NCBI GenBank assembly: GCA_026874595.1
Contig: CM049311.1
Coordinates: 43,589,676 to 43,653,675, forward strand
Origin: Sipunculus nudus
Lineage: Eukaryota; Annelida; Sipuncula; Golfingiida; Sipunculidae
Direction of reading: 5' to 3'
Length of the DNA: 64,000 nucleotides
In this document: in pieces, positions 33,489 through 46,600 of the stretch
Position numbering within the stretch: position 1 is the stretch's first letter
Layout of the letters: every line of letters starts with the position of its first letter
Translations under genes and position numbers: made by a program
The notes under the pieces: model-generated
The model's database searches: none
What the model saw: only the letters and a program-made list of their open reading frames with translations
What the model was told of the DNA's origin: nothing

Positions 33489-33833
33489 TTATTACAGATG
33501 CATACTGAATGCAAAATTGTAATACAGATACATCTCACTGATGGCAAAATCTTGAATTAAGTTGACTATGGATACCAATTATTTATAATCCATGTACAGC
33601 CGTCTTTATATACCCAGAGAGAGCTGTATACCTGTGATTGTAAACATTGCCTGGTATGAGGAACATCTAAAAATTATAAATCTATATTTTTTAAAAGCTT
33701 TTAAAGGACATTCTTGTCAATATTACCCATAGATAACCTGAAATCTAAATGTCTAGAAGCATGATGTAATAAATGCTGATAAACTGGTGCCAAGCTAGAT
33801 GTATCTGCTTCACACAGCTAACATGTATGGTAA

Positions 33834-34054
33834 AACAAGGGACCCATGGGTCACGGTGCTCAGCTGAATTAAGTTTGAAATTTTTGCAAATGCTCAATAT
33901 GCAAAATATTCTATAGCAATGTTTTTCATATACATAAGCATATGAGAAGCTTAGAGGAAAGGGGCCCTCCTGGTTGGTTATAGTAAAGTTCTAAATATAT
34001 GATTCTAAAAACTAATTCTCTGACAAGACTGTCATGAAGAAAAACAGTAACATT
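33834..34054 (+). mobile_element. Family P 5' fragment
   Basis: CAAGGGACCCATGGGTCACG, GTGCTCAGCTGAAT replaces Q sequence after TATGGTAAAA; the Q copy near 42174 reads straight through (TATATGGTAAAATGACTCAA). It is cut at 34055 by a new Q 5' end. Confidence 0.6.
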
Positions 34055-34228
34055 AGGCCTACAGGCCTAATGCAAACCTGTGCATTGGGAAATACACCAG
34101 GCTTAATGCTTCAATGCTGGACCATGACTTCTCATGTATATTAACAATGCAGGTACTAAACATTTTGAATAAGAAACAAATACACAAACATCACTGCTGA
34201 AATTCTGGCATGGGTGCACACAACACAA

Positions 34229-35455
34229 CTAGGGACCCATGGGTCTCAACGCTCAGTTGAATTTGTCTATAAGGAGATTTTTAAAGAAATTTTTCAGAAT
34301 GACAGTCCTGTGACCTTAACAAATGACCTTGTAACCAATCTTAGAAATTAATATCCTTGAACTTGCAGCATTAGGATTATTGTAACAATCTTTTAAAAAG
34401 TGACCTTGACCTCTGACCAGATAACCTCTACAGGTTTCCTCACTTTGGGTAAGTAAGCCATGTGTGAACGTTGGAAAGTTCAGGATGAGAAGTTTGATTT
34501 ACAGTGCATCCACAATCTTTTTAAAGATGTGGCTTCTGTGACCTTCAACTAAGATTGCTGGACCCTGAAAATCAAAATGAATTTACATATGTGGTTGGTC
34601 ATTATTAAATCAAGTTTGAAGCCAGTCTGTCTATCCAAAGCAGATTTATCATCCATAAACTAATTTGTGAATGGATGGGCCCTGTGACCTTGACCTTTGA
34701 CCCAAAAATCAAACAGAATCTTCCCCTAGTGGCAGGTTAGCAATATCTTGAAGATGAAAGGTTTGGGATGAAAAGTTTTGCTTCAAATGCATACACATTC
34801 CTTTTAAAGAAATGGGTCCTGTGAACTTGTCCTTTGGACCCCAAAATCAACATGGTTCTTACTTTAGTAATGGGCCATTTATAAGTTAAGTTTGAAACCA
34901 ATATGTCAAACTAAACTGGAGTTATCATCTGGAAACTAATGTGTGTGTATGGACGGATTGACAGACAGACAGACATACAAACAGACAGACTGACAGACAG
35001 GGTGATTAGTATAGGGCATCCACTTGTGATCAATAAACACACCAGGTTTTGGGACACCAGATGTAAATAAATAGTAAATAAATAGAAACATATTTGTTAA
35101 AATAGGAAAACCACTACGTTTCAGGAACTGACAAAACTAGTCATGGTCAATATTCAAGGCAAGATTCATGACAAACCATGCATTAATTATCAAGATATTG
35201 GAGGTTTTGTATGAAATTTTTTACTATTCTGGGGGGTACTTTCAAGCCCGATAACTCGAAGGAAAAAGGTCGCAGTGACCTTATTTCAGGTTTCCAAGGA
35301 AATTTTTAATTGACCTCTCTGTATGATCACTTAGAAGTTTCTAGGACCAGCTGTTATGATCTGTGCCCTGATAACGGCCGGCGCAAACGTCCAGATGGAC
35401 GATGGACAAAGCGCCATTCCTATACCTCAGTTGACTTACAGTCAGCTGAGCTAAA
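34229..35455 (+). mobile_element. Family P element inserted in Q, borders fixed by empty site
   Basis: Starts CTAGGGACCCATGGGTCTCA, ends TTACAGTCAGCTGAGCTAAAAA. Flanks CACACAACACAA and TGATTGTAGCTGGCACC join to the uninterrupted Q sequence at 21985-22010. Its interior (34290-35030) is an S-type TGACCTTGACC array with an ACAG microsatellite (34955-34998) and TATAGGGCATCCACTTGTG terminus, followed by one P core unit. Confidence 0.75.
34290..35030 (+). repeat. Family S array nested in P
   Basis: Units with CTGTGACCTTGACCTTTGAC, TTTTTAAAGATG and AAATGCAT(A/C)CACA, like 16230-17480. It ends with GACAGACAGACAGAC microsatellite and GGTGATTAGTATAGGGCATC. Diverged by eye relative to the 16-kb array. 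Confidence 0.6.
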
Positions 35456-37014
35456 AATGATTGTAGCTGGCACCACCAGCCTTGTATACAAAAAGGTTTC
35501 AGAGATATATACATATGCCCAAGTTCAGACTGATATATCAAACCCCTCCTGAGAAATAAGCTGGGACACACTGTGCAAAAAAAATTATTGTAGGTGGCAC
35601 CACCAGTCTTTTATACGACAAGTATACAATAATTAAAATATGATAGGTATAAATATGCCCAATTTCAGGATGATATATCAAATTCCTCTATAGAAATAAG
35701 CAGGCACAAAAGTCAAACATCGTGCAAATGTCATTGTAGATGGTGACACCTGTCTTGTGAACAAGACCCATCAAAGACACAGACAGGTAAAAATATTAGG
35801 CCAATACATCAAACTTACCTTAAGTCTGATGCATGGGGCTGACCAAGCATAAGTGAGAAAGGCAGTTGCCCCGAGTGAACTGTGACAAATTTGCTTGCTC
35901 AGCTTACTGCACTGAGTGAACTCATGACCTGCACCTGGTTAGACTGGGTGAACTTTTGACCTGTACCTGGCTGCACTGAGTGAACCCTTGACCTGTTGCC
36001 TAATCTGATACAGTTGGCAGTCTGCCAAAGCTATAAATAGATATGCTCCACATGCAGCCCTGAGGGGCATGACACCCATGAGGTGATCACATGGTGCCCA
36101 TGAGGTGTTCACATGTCACCCATGAGGGGATCACATGCCTTCTGCTTGGCTGCACTGACTGAACTCTTGACCTTTATCTGGCTGCACTGAATGAACTCTT
36201 GATCTATTGCCAAATCTGAAACAGTTGGCAGTTTCTTAACTTATGTAAATATACAGACACAATCTTGGCCTGTTGGCAAATCTGTTTACACATACTGAAA
36301 GACTTTGGCTAAAATGCTTTTCTTTCAAGCTGAAATTTCATAAACGTCTTATCAAAATATCTAGAAAAATAAAAGATTCAGTTCTTTCATTGTTAAAGGT
36401 CAAATAATTCTGCCACAAATCAATCAAGTAAACTTGAACAAAGGCCACCTAAGAACATTTTTTGTGCGATGTAACAGAAGTTATAATTGAAACAATAATT
36501 TTGTAGAAGAACAGTTTTGCAGTCGTCAGTTTGAGTTAAACATAATAATGGCCATAAGACCAACTTAAGTTTTTCTGATATTATTGAAAGGACCATGTCC
36601 TACGATAATTCTTTTGAAAAATTGAACGATTCAACTTGATAGTTTCATCATAAACATTTTAAGCTGAAAGAGGCTAAAATTATGAGGGTTTGCCCATAAA
36701 AAACAGGTCAATGTAGGTGGCACATCAAAATCTGCAACTTCAAATATGAGTCAACATTTGCACAATACTTGGTAATGCTAGCTTCTGTCATTTCTGAGAT
36801 TACTCTGTCAGTATGCTTATTGGCCAAATGACTGTTCAAATTCGTGTAACACCACTAAAATTCATCAAATGCAAACCATTTGAACAAACTTGAGAGTGCT
36901 TGCCTTTGGATCATTTCTGTAAAATATTGAACAATTTGGCTGGACCATTTACAAGAAGACTTTTAAAGGTTTTTAGCTTTTCCCCTATAAAATCTAAGTA
37001 AATGCAGATAGCAA
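35456..37014 (+). repeat. Family Q core between two P insertions
   Basis: Same order as 22000-23700: GGCACCACCAGTCTT, the CACTGAGTGAACTC block (35850-36240), then AAAGATTCAGTTCTTTCATT and GGCTAAAATTATGAGGGTTT. No coding signal. Confidence 0.65.
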
Positions 37015-37197
37015 ACAAGTGACCCATGGGTCATGACGCTCAGCTGACTGGGAAGAGATTCACAAAAGGAAATTTTATCACCAGAATGGTAGTATATACC
37101 CATTCAACTGAAGCATCAAACAGATTAACCAACAGGCCAAGATTTAGTCTGTATTTATATATCTCAAAAATAGAGAAAAATGTGTAAACTTTTAAAA

Positions 37198-38370
37198 CTA
37201 GAATACGGGTAACCGACAAGTGACTACATGTATCTGCCAAAATCGGATAGTGAGGCATGGATTGAGTGGCAAGGGGAAATAGAGTGAGGTATGTTGCATA
37301 TTAGCATGGATGTCTGCAGCCTAAATGTGTATGTAGGTTGTGCCACCTACCACAAATCCAGAAATCTGTCCAAGTTGTATACACCTGCAAAATTTTAGGC
37401 AGAAAAGTCAAACCACTACATGTATATGAGCGATTTTTGCCCATGGCAGACAAACAGACAAACACCGTGCAAAAATCTTTGCAGGTAACCCCTCCAGTTT
37501 TGTGTATGATAAAGACCTATGTGAGATCTAAACACATGCACAATTTTGGCCCAATCGGTCAAATGGTTCCTGAGATATGAGGTTGGATGTGTCCAGCGTT
37601 AACTAGAATGTAGGTGGCGCCACCTGTCATAAAATCAAGAAAGCTGTCCACGATGTATAAACCTGCAAAATTTTAGGCATTTATGTCGAACCACTACAGA
37701 GAAATGAGTAATTTTAGGCCACGGCAGACTAACAGACAGACGCTGTGCAAACATTGTTACAGGTGGCGCCACCATTTTTTGTGTATGTTACAGAGCTATC
37801 AAAGGGCTACATTTGTATAAATTTTATTTCCTGATCGGTCAAACGGTTCCCGAGATATAAGCTTGGATGTCATCAGCATGAACGTGAACATAGGTGGCGC
37901 CACCTGTCATAAAATCAAGAAAGCTATCCTGGATGTATACACATGACGAATTTCAGGTGAATTAGTCAATTCACTGCAGAGATATGAGTGATTTTAACCC
38001 AAGGCAGATGAACAGATGGACACTGTGCAAACATGGTTACAGGTGGCGCCACCATTTTTTGTGTATGTTATAAAGCAATCCAAGGGCTACATTTGTATCA
38101 ATTTTATTTCCTGATCGGTCAAACGGTTCCCAAGATATGAGGGTTTATGAGTGGAAACAGACCCACAAATGGACACTGGATAGAGAGGAAAGGTCAGAGG
38201 TCAATGCAAATTGGTTAGGCACCAGTTCACATGTGACCCGATAATAGGTGTAAGTTTGGGAAAAATCGGTCCATTAGTCTCTGAGGAGCTCTCTGGAAAC
38301 GAACGCCGCCACGGCGGAGGACCTCGGTCAAAAACATAGTATCCGCAAAACTTCGTTTTGGCGGATACAA
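37198..38370 (+). mobile_element. Family R element inserted in P, borders fixed by empty site
   Basis: CTAGAATACGGGTAACCGAC to GTTTTGGCGGATACAA. The P copy at 58247 carries the same flanks without R (AAACTTTAAAAAAAAATACA near 58420), so the ends are known to within the run of A. Core holds four perfect GGTGGCGCCACC palindromes. Confidence 0.85.
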
Positions 38371-38389
38371 AAATACAGGTGGCTCCACC

Positions 38390-41300
38390 AGTCTGCAGAA
38401 ACTAATAAAAACACTTAATGGTCAATATCCATGCAAAAAATCATGGTGATCTCTGCATTAGTTGTTCAGATACTTCAGTTTTTGTATCAAATTGTCCATT
38501 ATTCTGAGGGATACTTCGGAGTCCTATAGCTTGAAGGATATGGGTAACAGAGACCTAATTTCAAGTTTCCACAGGCACCTTTCATGGGCCTCCTTGCATG
38601 ACAAGAATGAAGATTCTAGGTCCAGTTGTTGCGATTTGTATCCTGTTGACAGATAACCACATCTTTAAAGGTCTCAAAAAAAAGAAAAAAATTCGTAAAA
38701 ATTTGAAAAAAAAATAGAGGTGGCACACCCAGTCTGCAGAAACTGATGGAACAGCTCATGATCAATATGTATGCCGAAAATCATGACCATCAGTGTTGTA
38801 GTTATTGAAATACTGCAGTTTTTGTATCAAATTTTCCATTATTCATGGGGGGGGGGGGGTATTTTGGACCCATACAGCTTAAAGAATATGGGTAACAGAG
38901 ACCTAATTTCAAGTTTCCATGGAGACTTTTCATGGGTCTCCCTGTGTGTCAAGAATGAAGATTCTTGGTCCAGTTTTTATGATTTGTGCCCTGTTAACAG
39001 ATGTTCATATCTTTAAAGGTCTCAAAAATACAGAAAAATTTCGTAAAAAAAACGAACAAATACAGGTGGTGCCACCAGTCTGCAGAAACTTATGAAACAC
39101 TCCATGATCAATATCCATGCAAACAATTATGGTTATCTCTGCATTAGTTGTTCAGATACTTTAGCTTTTGTATCAAATTTTCCATTATTCTGAGCTGTAC
39201 TTTGGAGTGCCATAGCTCAAAGGATATGGGTAACAGAGACCAAATTTCAGGTTTCCATGGAGACTTATCATGGGTCTCCCTGTGTGTCAAGAACGAAGAT
39301 TCTAGGTCCAGTCGTTACGATTTGTACCCTGTTGACAGATAACTACATCCTTAAAGGTCTAAAAAATGGAGAAAACGATTCGTGAACATTGAAAAATACA
39401 GGTGGCGCCACCAGTCTGCACAAACTGATGAAACATCTCATGATCAATATGTATGTCGAAAATCATGACCATCAGTGATGCAGTTAATGAGATATTGAAG
39501 TTTTTGTATGAAATTTTTTACTATTCTGGGGGGTAATTTTGGGCCCCATAGCTCAAAGGATATGGGTAACAGAGGCCTAATTTCTGGTTTCCATGGAGAC
39601 TTTTCATAGGTCTCTCAGTCTGTCGAAAATGAAGATTCTAGGTCCAGTCGTTACGATTTGTGCCACGCTAACAGATGACAGCATCCTCAAAGGTCTCAAA
39701 AATAGAGGAAAAAATCGTAAAAAATCAAACAGTACAGGTGGCGCCACCAGTCTGCAGGAACTGATCGAACATCTCATGATCAATATGTATGCCAAAAATG
39801 AAGACCATCAGTGATGTAGTTATTGAGATATTGAAGTTTTTGTATGAAATTTTTTACTATTCTGGGGGGTACTTTGGGGCAGGATAGCTCAAAGGATATG
39901 GGTAACAGAGACCTAATTTCTGGTTTCCAAGGAGATTTTTCATGGACCTCTCAGTGTGTCAAGAATTAAGATTCTAAGTCCAGTCTTTATGATTTGTGCC
40001 TTGTTAACAGATGTTCACATTTTTAAAGGTCTCAAAAATAGAGAAAAAAATTCGTAAAAAATCGAAAAATACAGGTGGCGCCACCAGTCTGCAGGAAGTG
40101 ATGTAACATCTCATGATCAATATGTACGCCAAAAATCATGACCATCAGTCAAGTAGTTAATGAGATATTGAAGTTTTTGTATGAAATTTTTGACTTTTCT
40201 GGGAGGTACTTTGGGGCCACATAGCTCGAAGGATATGGGTAACAGAGACCAAATTTCAGGTTTCCATGGAGACTTATCATGGGTCTCCCTGTGTGTCAAG
40301 AACGAAGATTCTAGGTCCAGTAGTTACGATTTGTACCCTGTTGACAGATAACTACATCCTTAAAGGTCTCAAAAATGGAGAAAACAATTCGTGAACATTG
40401 AAAAATACAGGTGGCGCCACCAGTCTGCAAAAACTGATGAAACATCTCATGATCAATATGTATGTCGAAAATCATGACCATCAGTGATGTAGTTAATGAG
40501 ATATTGAAGTTTTTGTATGAAATTTTTGACTATTCTGGGGGGTAATTTTGGGCCCCATAGCTCGAAGGATATGGGTAACAGAGACCTAATTTCTGGTTTC
40601 CATGGAGACTTTTCATAGGTCTCTCAGTGTGTCGAAAATGAAGATTCTAGTTCCAGTCGTTACGATTTGTGCCACACTAACAGATGACAGCATCCTCAAA
40701 GGTCTCAAAAATAGAGGAAAAAATCGTAAAAAATCAAACGGTACAGGTGGCGCCACCAGTCTGCAGGAACTGATCGAACATCTCATGATCAATATGTATG
40801 CCAAAAATGAAGACCATCAGTGATGTAGTTAATGAGATATTGAAGTTTTTGTATGAAATTTTTGACTATTCTGGGGGGTACTTTGGGGCCCGATAGCTCA
40901 AAGGATATGGGTAACAGAGACCTAATTTCTGGTTTCCAAGGAGATTTTTCATGGACCTCTCAGTGTGTCAAGAATTAAGATTCTAAGTCCAGTCTTTATG
41001 ATTTGTGCCTTGTTAACAGATGTTCACATTTTTAAAGGTCTCAAAAATAGAGAAAAAAATTCGTAAAAAATTGAAAAATACAGGTGGCGCCACCAGTCTG
41101 CAGGAAGTGATGTAACATCTCATGATCAATATGTATGCCAAAAATCATGACCATCAGTCAAGTAGTTAATGAGATATTGAAGTTTTTGTATGAAATTTTT
41201 GACTTTTCTGGGGGGTACTTTGGGGCCCCATAGCTCGAAGGATATGGGTAACAGAGACCTAATTTCTGGTTTCCAAGGAGATTTTTTATGGACCTCTCAG

Positions 41301-41400
41301 AATCCCAAGTTACAAGGTTCTAGGTCCAGCGGTTACGATTTGTGCCTGGTTAACGGACGGACAGACGGACAGACGGACAGACGGACGACGGACAAAGAGT
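38390..41400 (+). repeat. 336-bp tandem array with three-unit higher-order repeat
   Basis: GGTGGCGCCACC starts at 39401, 39737, 40074, 40410, 40746 and 41083, a spacing of 336-337 bp. Segments about 1009 bp apart (for example 39593-39814 and 40602-40823) are nearly identical while adjacent units differ more, so a three-unit block was duplicated. One unit has a 13-base G run (38847-38859) where others have six G. Confidence 0.85.
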
Positions 41401-41443
41401 GATCGCTATAGCTCAGATGACTTTCAGTCAGCTGAGCTAAAAA

Positions 41444-42420
41444 CATAAGCTGAATCCCACAACATTTGATATGTTACAGATAATTGCATAAAATCTGGGG
41501 ATGGTAGCTCCTGCAATTCCTGAAAAATTATGGGTTGATATACAGATGACCAATGACCCCTGTACAAAAAAAGGTCAATGCAGGTGGCGCCACCAATACC
41601 TGAACTTCATATATGACTCATGTGACCAACACTGGCATAAAATTTGGTGATGATAGCTCTGGCTGTTTCTGAGATTGTCATTTTAGTATGCTTTTTTGGA
41701 CAGATGACTAGGTTCAACTTCCTGTAATTCGGCCAAAATTCACAGAACTTGAACCATTTGAACAAACTTGAGAGAGATGGTATAAAAGATTATTTCTGTG
41801 AAATATTGAACAATTTGGCTTGACTGTTTCAGAGTAGAAGATTTTTAAGGTTTTTTTTAGCTTTTTCTCTATAAAATCTAAGAAAATGCAGATTTTTTCC
41901 AGATGGATAATTTTTTGCAATAAATTTCATGATGCTAGCTCCAGTCGTTTTCGAAATAGTATGGGTAAACGTATTCCTGTGATTGTAAACATTGCCTGGC
42001 ATGAGGAATATCTAAAATCATAAATCTACATTTTTTAAAAGTTTTTAAAAAACATTCTTGTCAATATTAACCAAAGATAACCTGAAATCTAAATGTCTGG
42101 AGGCATGATGTAACGGATGCTGATAAACTGGTGTCAGGCTAGATGTATCTTCTTCACCCAGCTAACATATATGGTAAAATGACTCAATTCAATCTTTATT
42201 ATTCAGCCAAAATTCATTCTTTGGAACCATAGAAGACAATTATTATAGGAATTATTCAGGGGATTATTCTTGGAAAATATTTAACAAATTGGCCTCAGTG
42301 GCATCAGTCAAAAAATGTTTTGCAGGTTTATAACTCATATGGGAAAATAAAGCAAAATGGCTAAGTTAAGCTTCCAATAACTCAGCCAAAAATCACTGAA
42401 CCAAAACCATTTGAACACAC
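41444..42420 (+). repeat. Family Q core downstream of the P insertion
   Basis: CATAAGCTGAATCCCACAAC resumes the interrupted Q text; GGTGGCGCCACC lies near 41583. From 42000 it follows the Q segment also found at 33600-33830 and 54250-54700. Confidence 0.6.
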
Positions 42421-42424
42421 TTGA

Positions 42425-43045
42425 AGGGTTACCCTAACCCTTTGGGCATGAAATACTCAAGTGTTTGTGACTATTAAATATGCTATATCAGGTAAACAGT
42501 TTACCCTAACCCTTTAGGCATGAAATACTCAAGTAAGTGTTTGTCAGTATTAATATATTCTATATTCGGGATACAGGTTACAGTGAGCCTGCAGACATGA
42601 AATACTCCAGTAAGTGTTTGTCACTTTTAATAAATGTGATATCTGTATTACAGGTAACCCTAACCCTTCGGGAATGAAATACTCAAGTAAGTGTTTGTCA
42701 CTATAAATATAGGCTATATCCGGGATATGGGTTACCCTAACCCTTCGGGCATGAAATACTCAAATAAGTGTTTGTCACTATTAATATATGGTATATTCTG
42801 GTCACAGGTTACCTTAAGCCTTCGGACATGAAATACTCCAGTCAGTGTTTGTCACTAGTAATACATGCTATATCCAGGATACGGGTTACCCTAACCCTGC
42901 GGACATAAAATACTCCAGTAAGTGTTTGTCACTATATATTTATGCCACATCAGGTATACGGGTTACCCAAACTCTCAGGCATGAAATACTCCTGTAAGTG
43001 TTTGTCAGTATTAATATATGCTATATCCATGATACGGCCCCCTTA
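42425..43045 (+). repeat. 77-bp minisatellite, about eight copies
   Basis: ATGAAATACTC(A/C)AGTAAGTG recurs at 42448, 42520, 42597, 42674, 42751, 42828, 42905 and 42981. Each unit also has GGTTACCCTAACCCTTCGGG and GTTTGTCACTATTAATATAT. The TTACCCTAACCC phrase is telomere-like in words only; it is not a tandem hexamer. Confidence 0.85.
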
Positions 43046-43614
43046 CAGAAATTTTCGGGCATGGAGTATGCTGAAAGTGTGCTTCATTAGTGCTTGTTTT
43101 GTGCTTTTCAGCAAAATTCAGTCTTGAAAAGTGCTTTAAGTGTGCTTTTTGAGAACTTAGAAATTTTACTGGATCCTCGAACTATGCTTTAAATGTACCT
43201 AATTTGTACTTTCAATGAACACCTCAATGAACACCACAAACTGTTAAAGTAAAACAAGGGACCTATGGGTCAAGGCGCTCAGCTGTTATACATGACAAAA
43301 AAATATGATTTAGAAATGAGGCACATGCTGGTTTTGTGTGGTAATAAATATAAGCTGTATTATGAGTTGTTGTTTTTAGCTTATCTATGATTTTGATAGT
43401 ACCTTTGGAGACAGGGAAGAGGATTGATTTAATTTATTTTATTAACAAGGCCTACAGGCCTAATGCGAACCTGTGCAGAGTTTAGGAGTATGAATGGAGG
43501 TTTATTTTTAAAATTTAATATTGATCCTCCTAAGTCCTGCATATCTATCTTATTCATTATGATTTCAGCAAAATGGACGTTTCTGACCTGTAAGTTTCGG
43601 ACTAGGACATTTAA

Positions 43615-46600
43615 CAAGTGACCCAGGGGTCATGACGCTCAGCTGACCAGGAAGACATTGACAAAAGTAATTTTATCATCTGAATGTCAAATTTGAATGA
43701 AATACATTTCCAAACTTGACCTTTTGTATAAAATCATCCAATATTCATTGGGGTACTATGGAGCTCTGTAGTATGAAGGATATGGGTAACAGACACCTAT
43801 TTTCAAGGTTTACAAGATGACTTTTCAGGGGTCTCCCAGCATGTCAAAAAATAAAATTCTAGGTCCAGTTATTATGATTTGTGCCCTGTTAACAGATGAC
43901 CAAATGTTTATTTCTTGGGGGTATTTCAAAGCTGCATAGGATGAAGGATATGGGTAACAGAGATGTAATTTCAGGTGCACAAGGAGACTTTTCAGGGGCC
44001 TCCCAGCATATCAAGAAAGGAGATTCTAGGTCAAGTCATTATAATTTGTGCTCTGTTCACAGATGACCAAATCTTTATTCTGGGGAGTACTTCGGAGCCC
44101 CAGAGCATTAAGGATATGGGTAACAAAGACCTAATTTCAGGTTTCCAAGATGTTTCATGGATCTCCCTGCATGTTAAGAAAGAAGATTCTAGGTCAAGTC
44201 ATTATGATTTGTGGCCTGTTAACAGATGACCAAATGTTTAAAGGTCTCAAAAATCAAGATAAAAATTCTTAAAAAATCAAAATACAGGTGGCACCACCAG
44301 TCTACAGAAACTGATGAAACAAGCCATTATCAATACAAATGTGGACAATCATGGTGATCAATGCATAAGTTATTGTATCAAATTTTGCATTATTCTGGGA
44401 GGAACTTCTGAGCCTCTGGCTGAAAGGATATCAGTAACAGAGACCTTATATCAGGTTTCCATATAGACTTTTTATGACTGTCCTTGCATGTCATGACAGA
44501 AGTTTCTAGGTCCAGTTGATATGATTTGTTCCCTGTTAACATATGACCAAATCTTAAAAGGTTTCAAAAATAGAGAAAAAAAAACTTAAAAAAATCGAAA
44601 AAATACATGTGGCGCCACCAGTCTGCAGAAACTGATGAAACATCATGATCAATATCCATGCAAAGAATCATGGTGATAAATACATTAGTTGTGGACAATC
44701 ATGGTGATCAATGCATTAGTTATTGTATCAAATTTTGCATTATTCTAAGGGTACGTGGGAGCCCCATAGCTCAGAGGATATTGGTCACAGTGACCTAATT
44801 TCAGGTTTCCAAGGAGAATTTTCATAGACCTCCCAGGATGTCAAGTGAGAAGATTTCAGGTTCAGTGGTTATGATTTGTGCCCTGTCAATGGACAGACGC
44901 CTGGATGGCCGGACGGACGACGGACAAAAGGTGATCCCTATAGCTCAGATGACTTTCAGTCAGCTGAGCTAAAAATTGAAAAAATACAGGTGGCGCCACC
45001 AGAATGCAGAAACTGATGAAACATTTCATGATCAATATCCATGCAAAGAATCATGGTGATCAATATAATAATTGTTCAGATACTTGAGCTTTTGTATCAA
45101 ATTTTCCATTATTCTGGGGGTACTTCGGAGCCCCATAGCTCAGAGGTTATGGGTAACAGAGACCTAATTTCAAGTTTTTAAGGAGACTTTTCATGGGCCT
45201 CTCAGCATGTCAAGAGAGAAGATTCGAGGTCCAGTTGTTACGATTTGTGCCATGTTAACAGATGACCGCATCTTATGAGGTCTCAAAAATAGAGAAAAAA
45301 ATTTGTAAAAATAAAAAAAATACAGGTGGCGCCACCATACTGCAGAAACTGATGACACATTCCATGATCAATATCCATGCAAAGAATCATGGTGATCACT
45401 GCAATAGTTGTTTAGATACTTGAGCTTTTGTATCAAATTTTCCATTATTCTGGGGGGTACTTCGGAGCCCCATAGCTCAAAGGTTATGGGTAACAGAGAC
45501 CTAATTTCAGGTTTCCAAAGAGACTTTAAATGGGCCTCCCTGCATGTCAAGAGAGAAGATTCTAGGTGTAGTCGTTACGATTTGTGCCCTGTTAACAGAT
45601 GGCCACATCTTAAGAGGTCTCAAAAATAGAGAAAAATATTGGTAAAAATCGAAAAAATACAGGTGGCGCCACCAGTCTGCAGAAACTGATGAAACACTCC
45701 ATGATCAATATCCATGCAAAAAATCATGATGATCAATGCATTAGTTGCTCAGATACTTGAGCTTTTGTATCAAATTTTCCATTATTCTGGGGGGTACTTC
45801 GGAACCCCATAGCTCGAAGAATATAGGTCACAGTGACCTAATTTCAAGTTTACAAGGAGAATTCCATAGACCTCCCAGGATGTCAAGAGAGAAGATTCGA
45901 GGTCCAGTTGTTACGATTTGTGCCATGTTAACAGATGACCGCATCTTATGAGGTCTCAAAAATAGAGAAAAAAAATCGTAAAAATAAAAAAATACAGGTG
46001 GCGCCACCATACTGCAGAAACTGATGACACATTCCATGATCAATATCTATGCAAAGAATCATGGTGATCACTGCAATAGTTGTTTAGATACTTGAGCTTT
46101 TGTATCAAATTTTCCATTATTCTGGGGGGTACTTCGGAGCCCCATAGCTCAAAGGTTATGGGTAACAGAGACCTAATTTCAGGTTTCCAAAGAGACTTTT
46201 TATGGGCCTCCCTGCATGTCAAGAGAGAAGATTCTAGGTGTAGTCGTTACGATTTGTGCCCTGTTAACAGATGGCCGCATCTTAAGGTCTCCAAAATAGA
46301 GAAAAATATTGGTAAAAATCGAAAAAATACAGGTGGCGCCACCAGTCTGCAGAAACTGATGAAACACTCCATGATCATTATCCATGCAAAAAATCATGAT
46401 GATCAATGCATTAGTTGCTCAGAAACTTGAGCTTTTGTATCAAATTTTCCATTATTCAGGGGGTACTTCGGAACCCCATTGCTCAAAGAATATAGGTCAC
46501 AGTGACCTAATTTCAAGTTTACAAGGAGAATTTCCATAGACCTCCCAGGATGTCAAGAGAGAAGATTCTAGGTCCAGTTGTTACGATTTGTGCCATGTTA

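Larger units (their letters stand above)
29489..33833 (+). mobile_element. Family Q element with nested Helitron and R
   Basis: Starts CTGATGCGAACCTGTGGATT, lacking the AGGCCT palindromes, and follows the 21811 subtype closely. A Helitron interrupts it at 29701-30387 and an R element at 32023-33488. Q 3'-type ends (TCACAGGTTCACTAAAAA) fall just before R, and a downstream Q unit (ACAGATGCATACTGAATGC) resumes after it. At 33834 a P 5' end takes over. Confidence 0.6.
37015..41443 (+). mobile_element. Family P element, subtype 2, with long 336-bp array
   Basis: Begins CAAGTGACCCATGGGTCATG, ends with (ACGG)n and TTTCAGTCAGCTGAGCTAAAAA. Removing it restores GCAGATAGCAAA...ATAAGCTGAATCC of Q (compare 23697 and 53528). 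An R element is nested at 37198-38370. The remaining core is a tandem array of about 336-bp units, each with TACAGGTGGCGCCACCAGTC, TGCAGAAACTGATG and GATATGGGTAACAGAGACCT. Nesting order: Q oldest, then P, then R. Confidence 0.8.
34055..42420 (+). mobile_element. Family Q element with two nested P elements
   Basis: Starts AGGCCTACAGGCCTAATGCA then AACCTGTGCATTGG. Q body is interrupted by P at 34229-35455 and by P at 37015-41443, and both sites can be matched to uninterrupted Q copies at 21985 and 23700. It continues through GCTGAATCCCACAACATTTG to about 42420; the Q 3' end is lost by a deletion near 41975 that joins AGTATGGGTAAACGTA to TTCCTGTGATTG. Confidence 0.6.

Noticed and set aside
42425-43045. 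Telomeric repeat
   Set aside because: The TTACCCTAACCC word occurs once per 77-bp unit and is not a tandem hexamer.
43975-46430. Host coding exons in P units
   Set aside because: The frames recur in every unit and lack splice sites; they track the repeat period.
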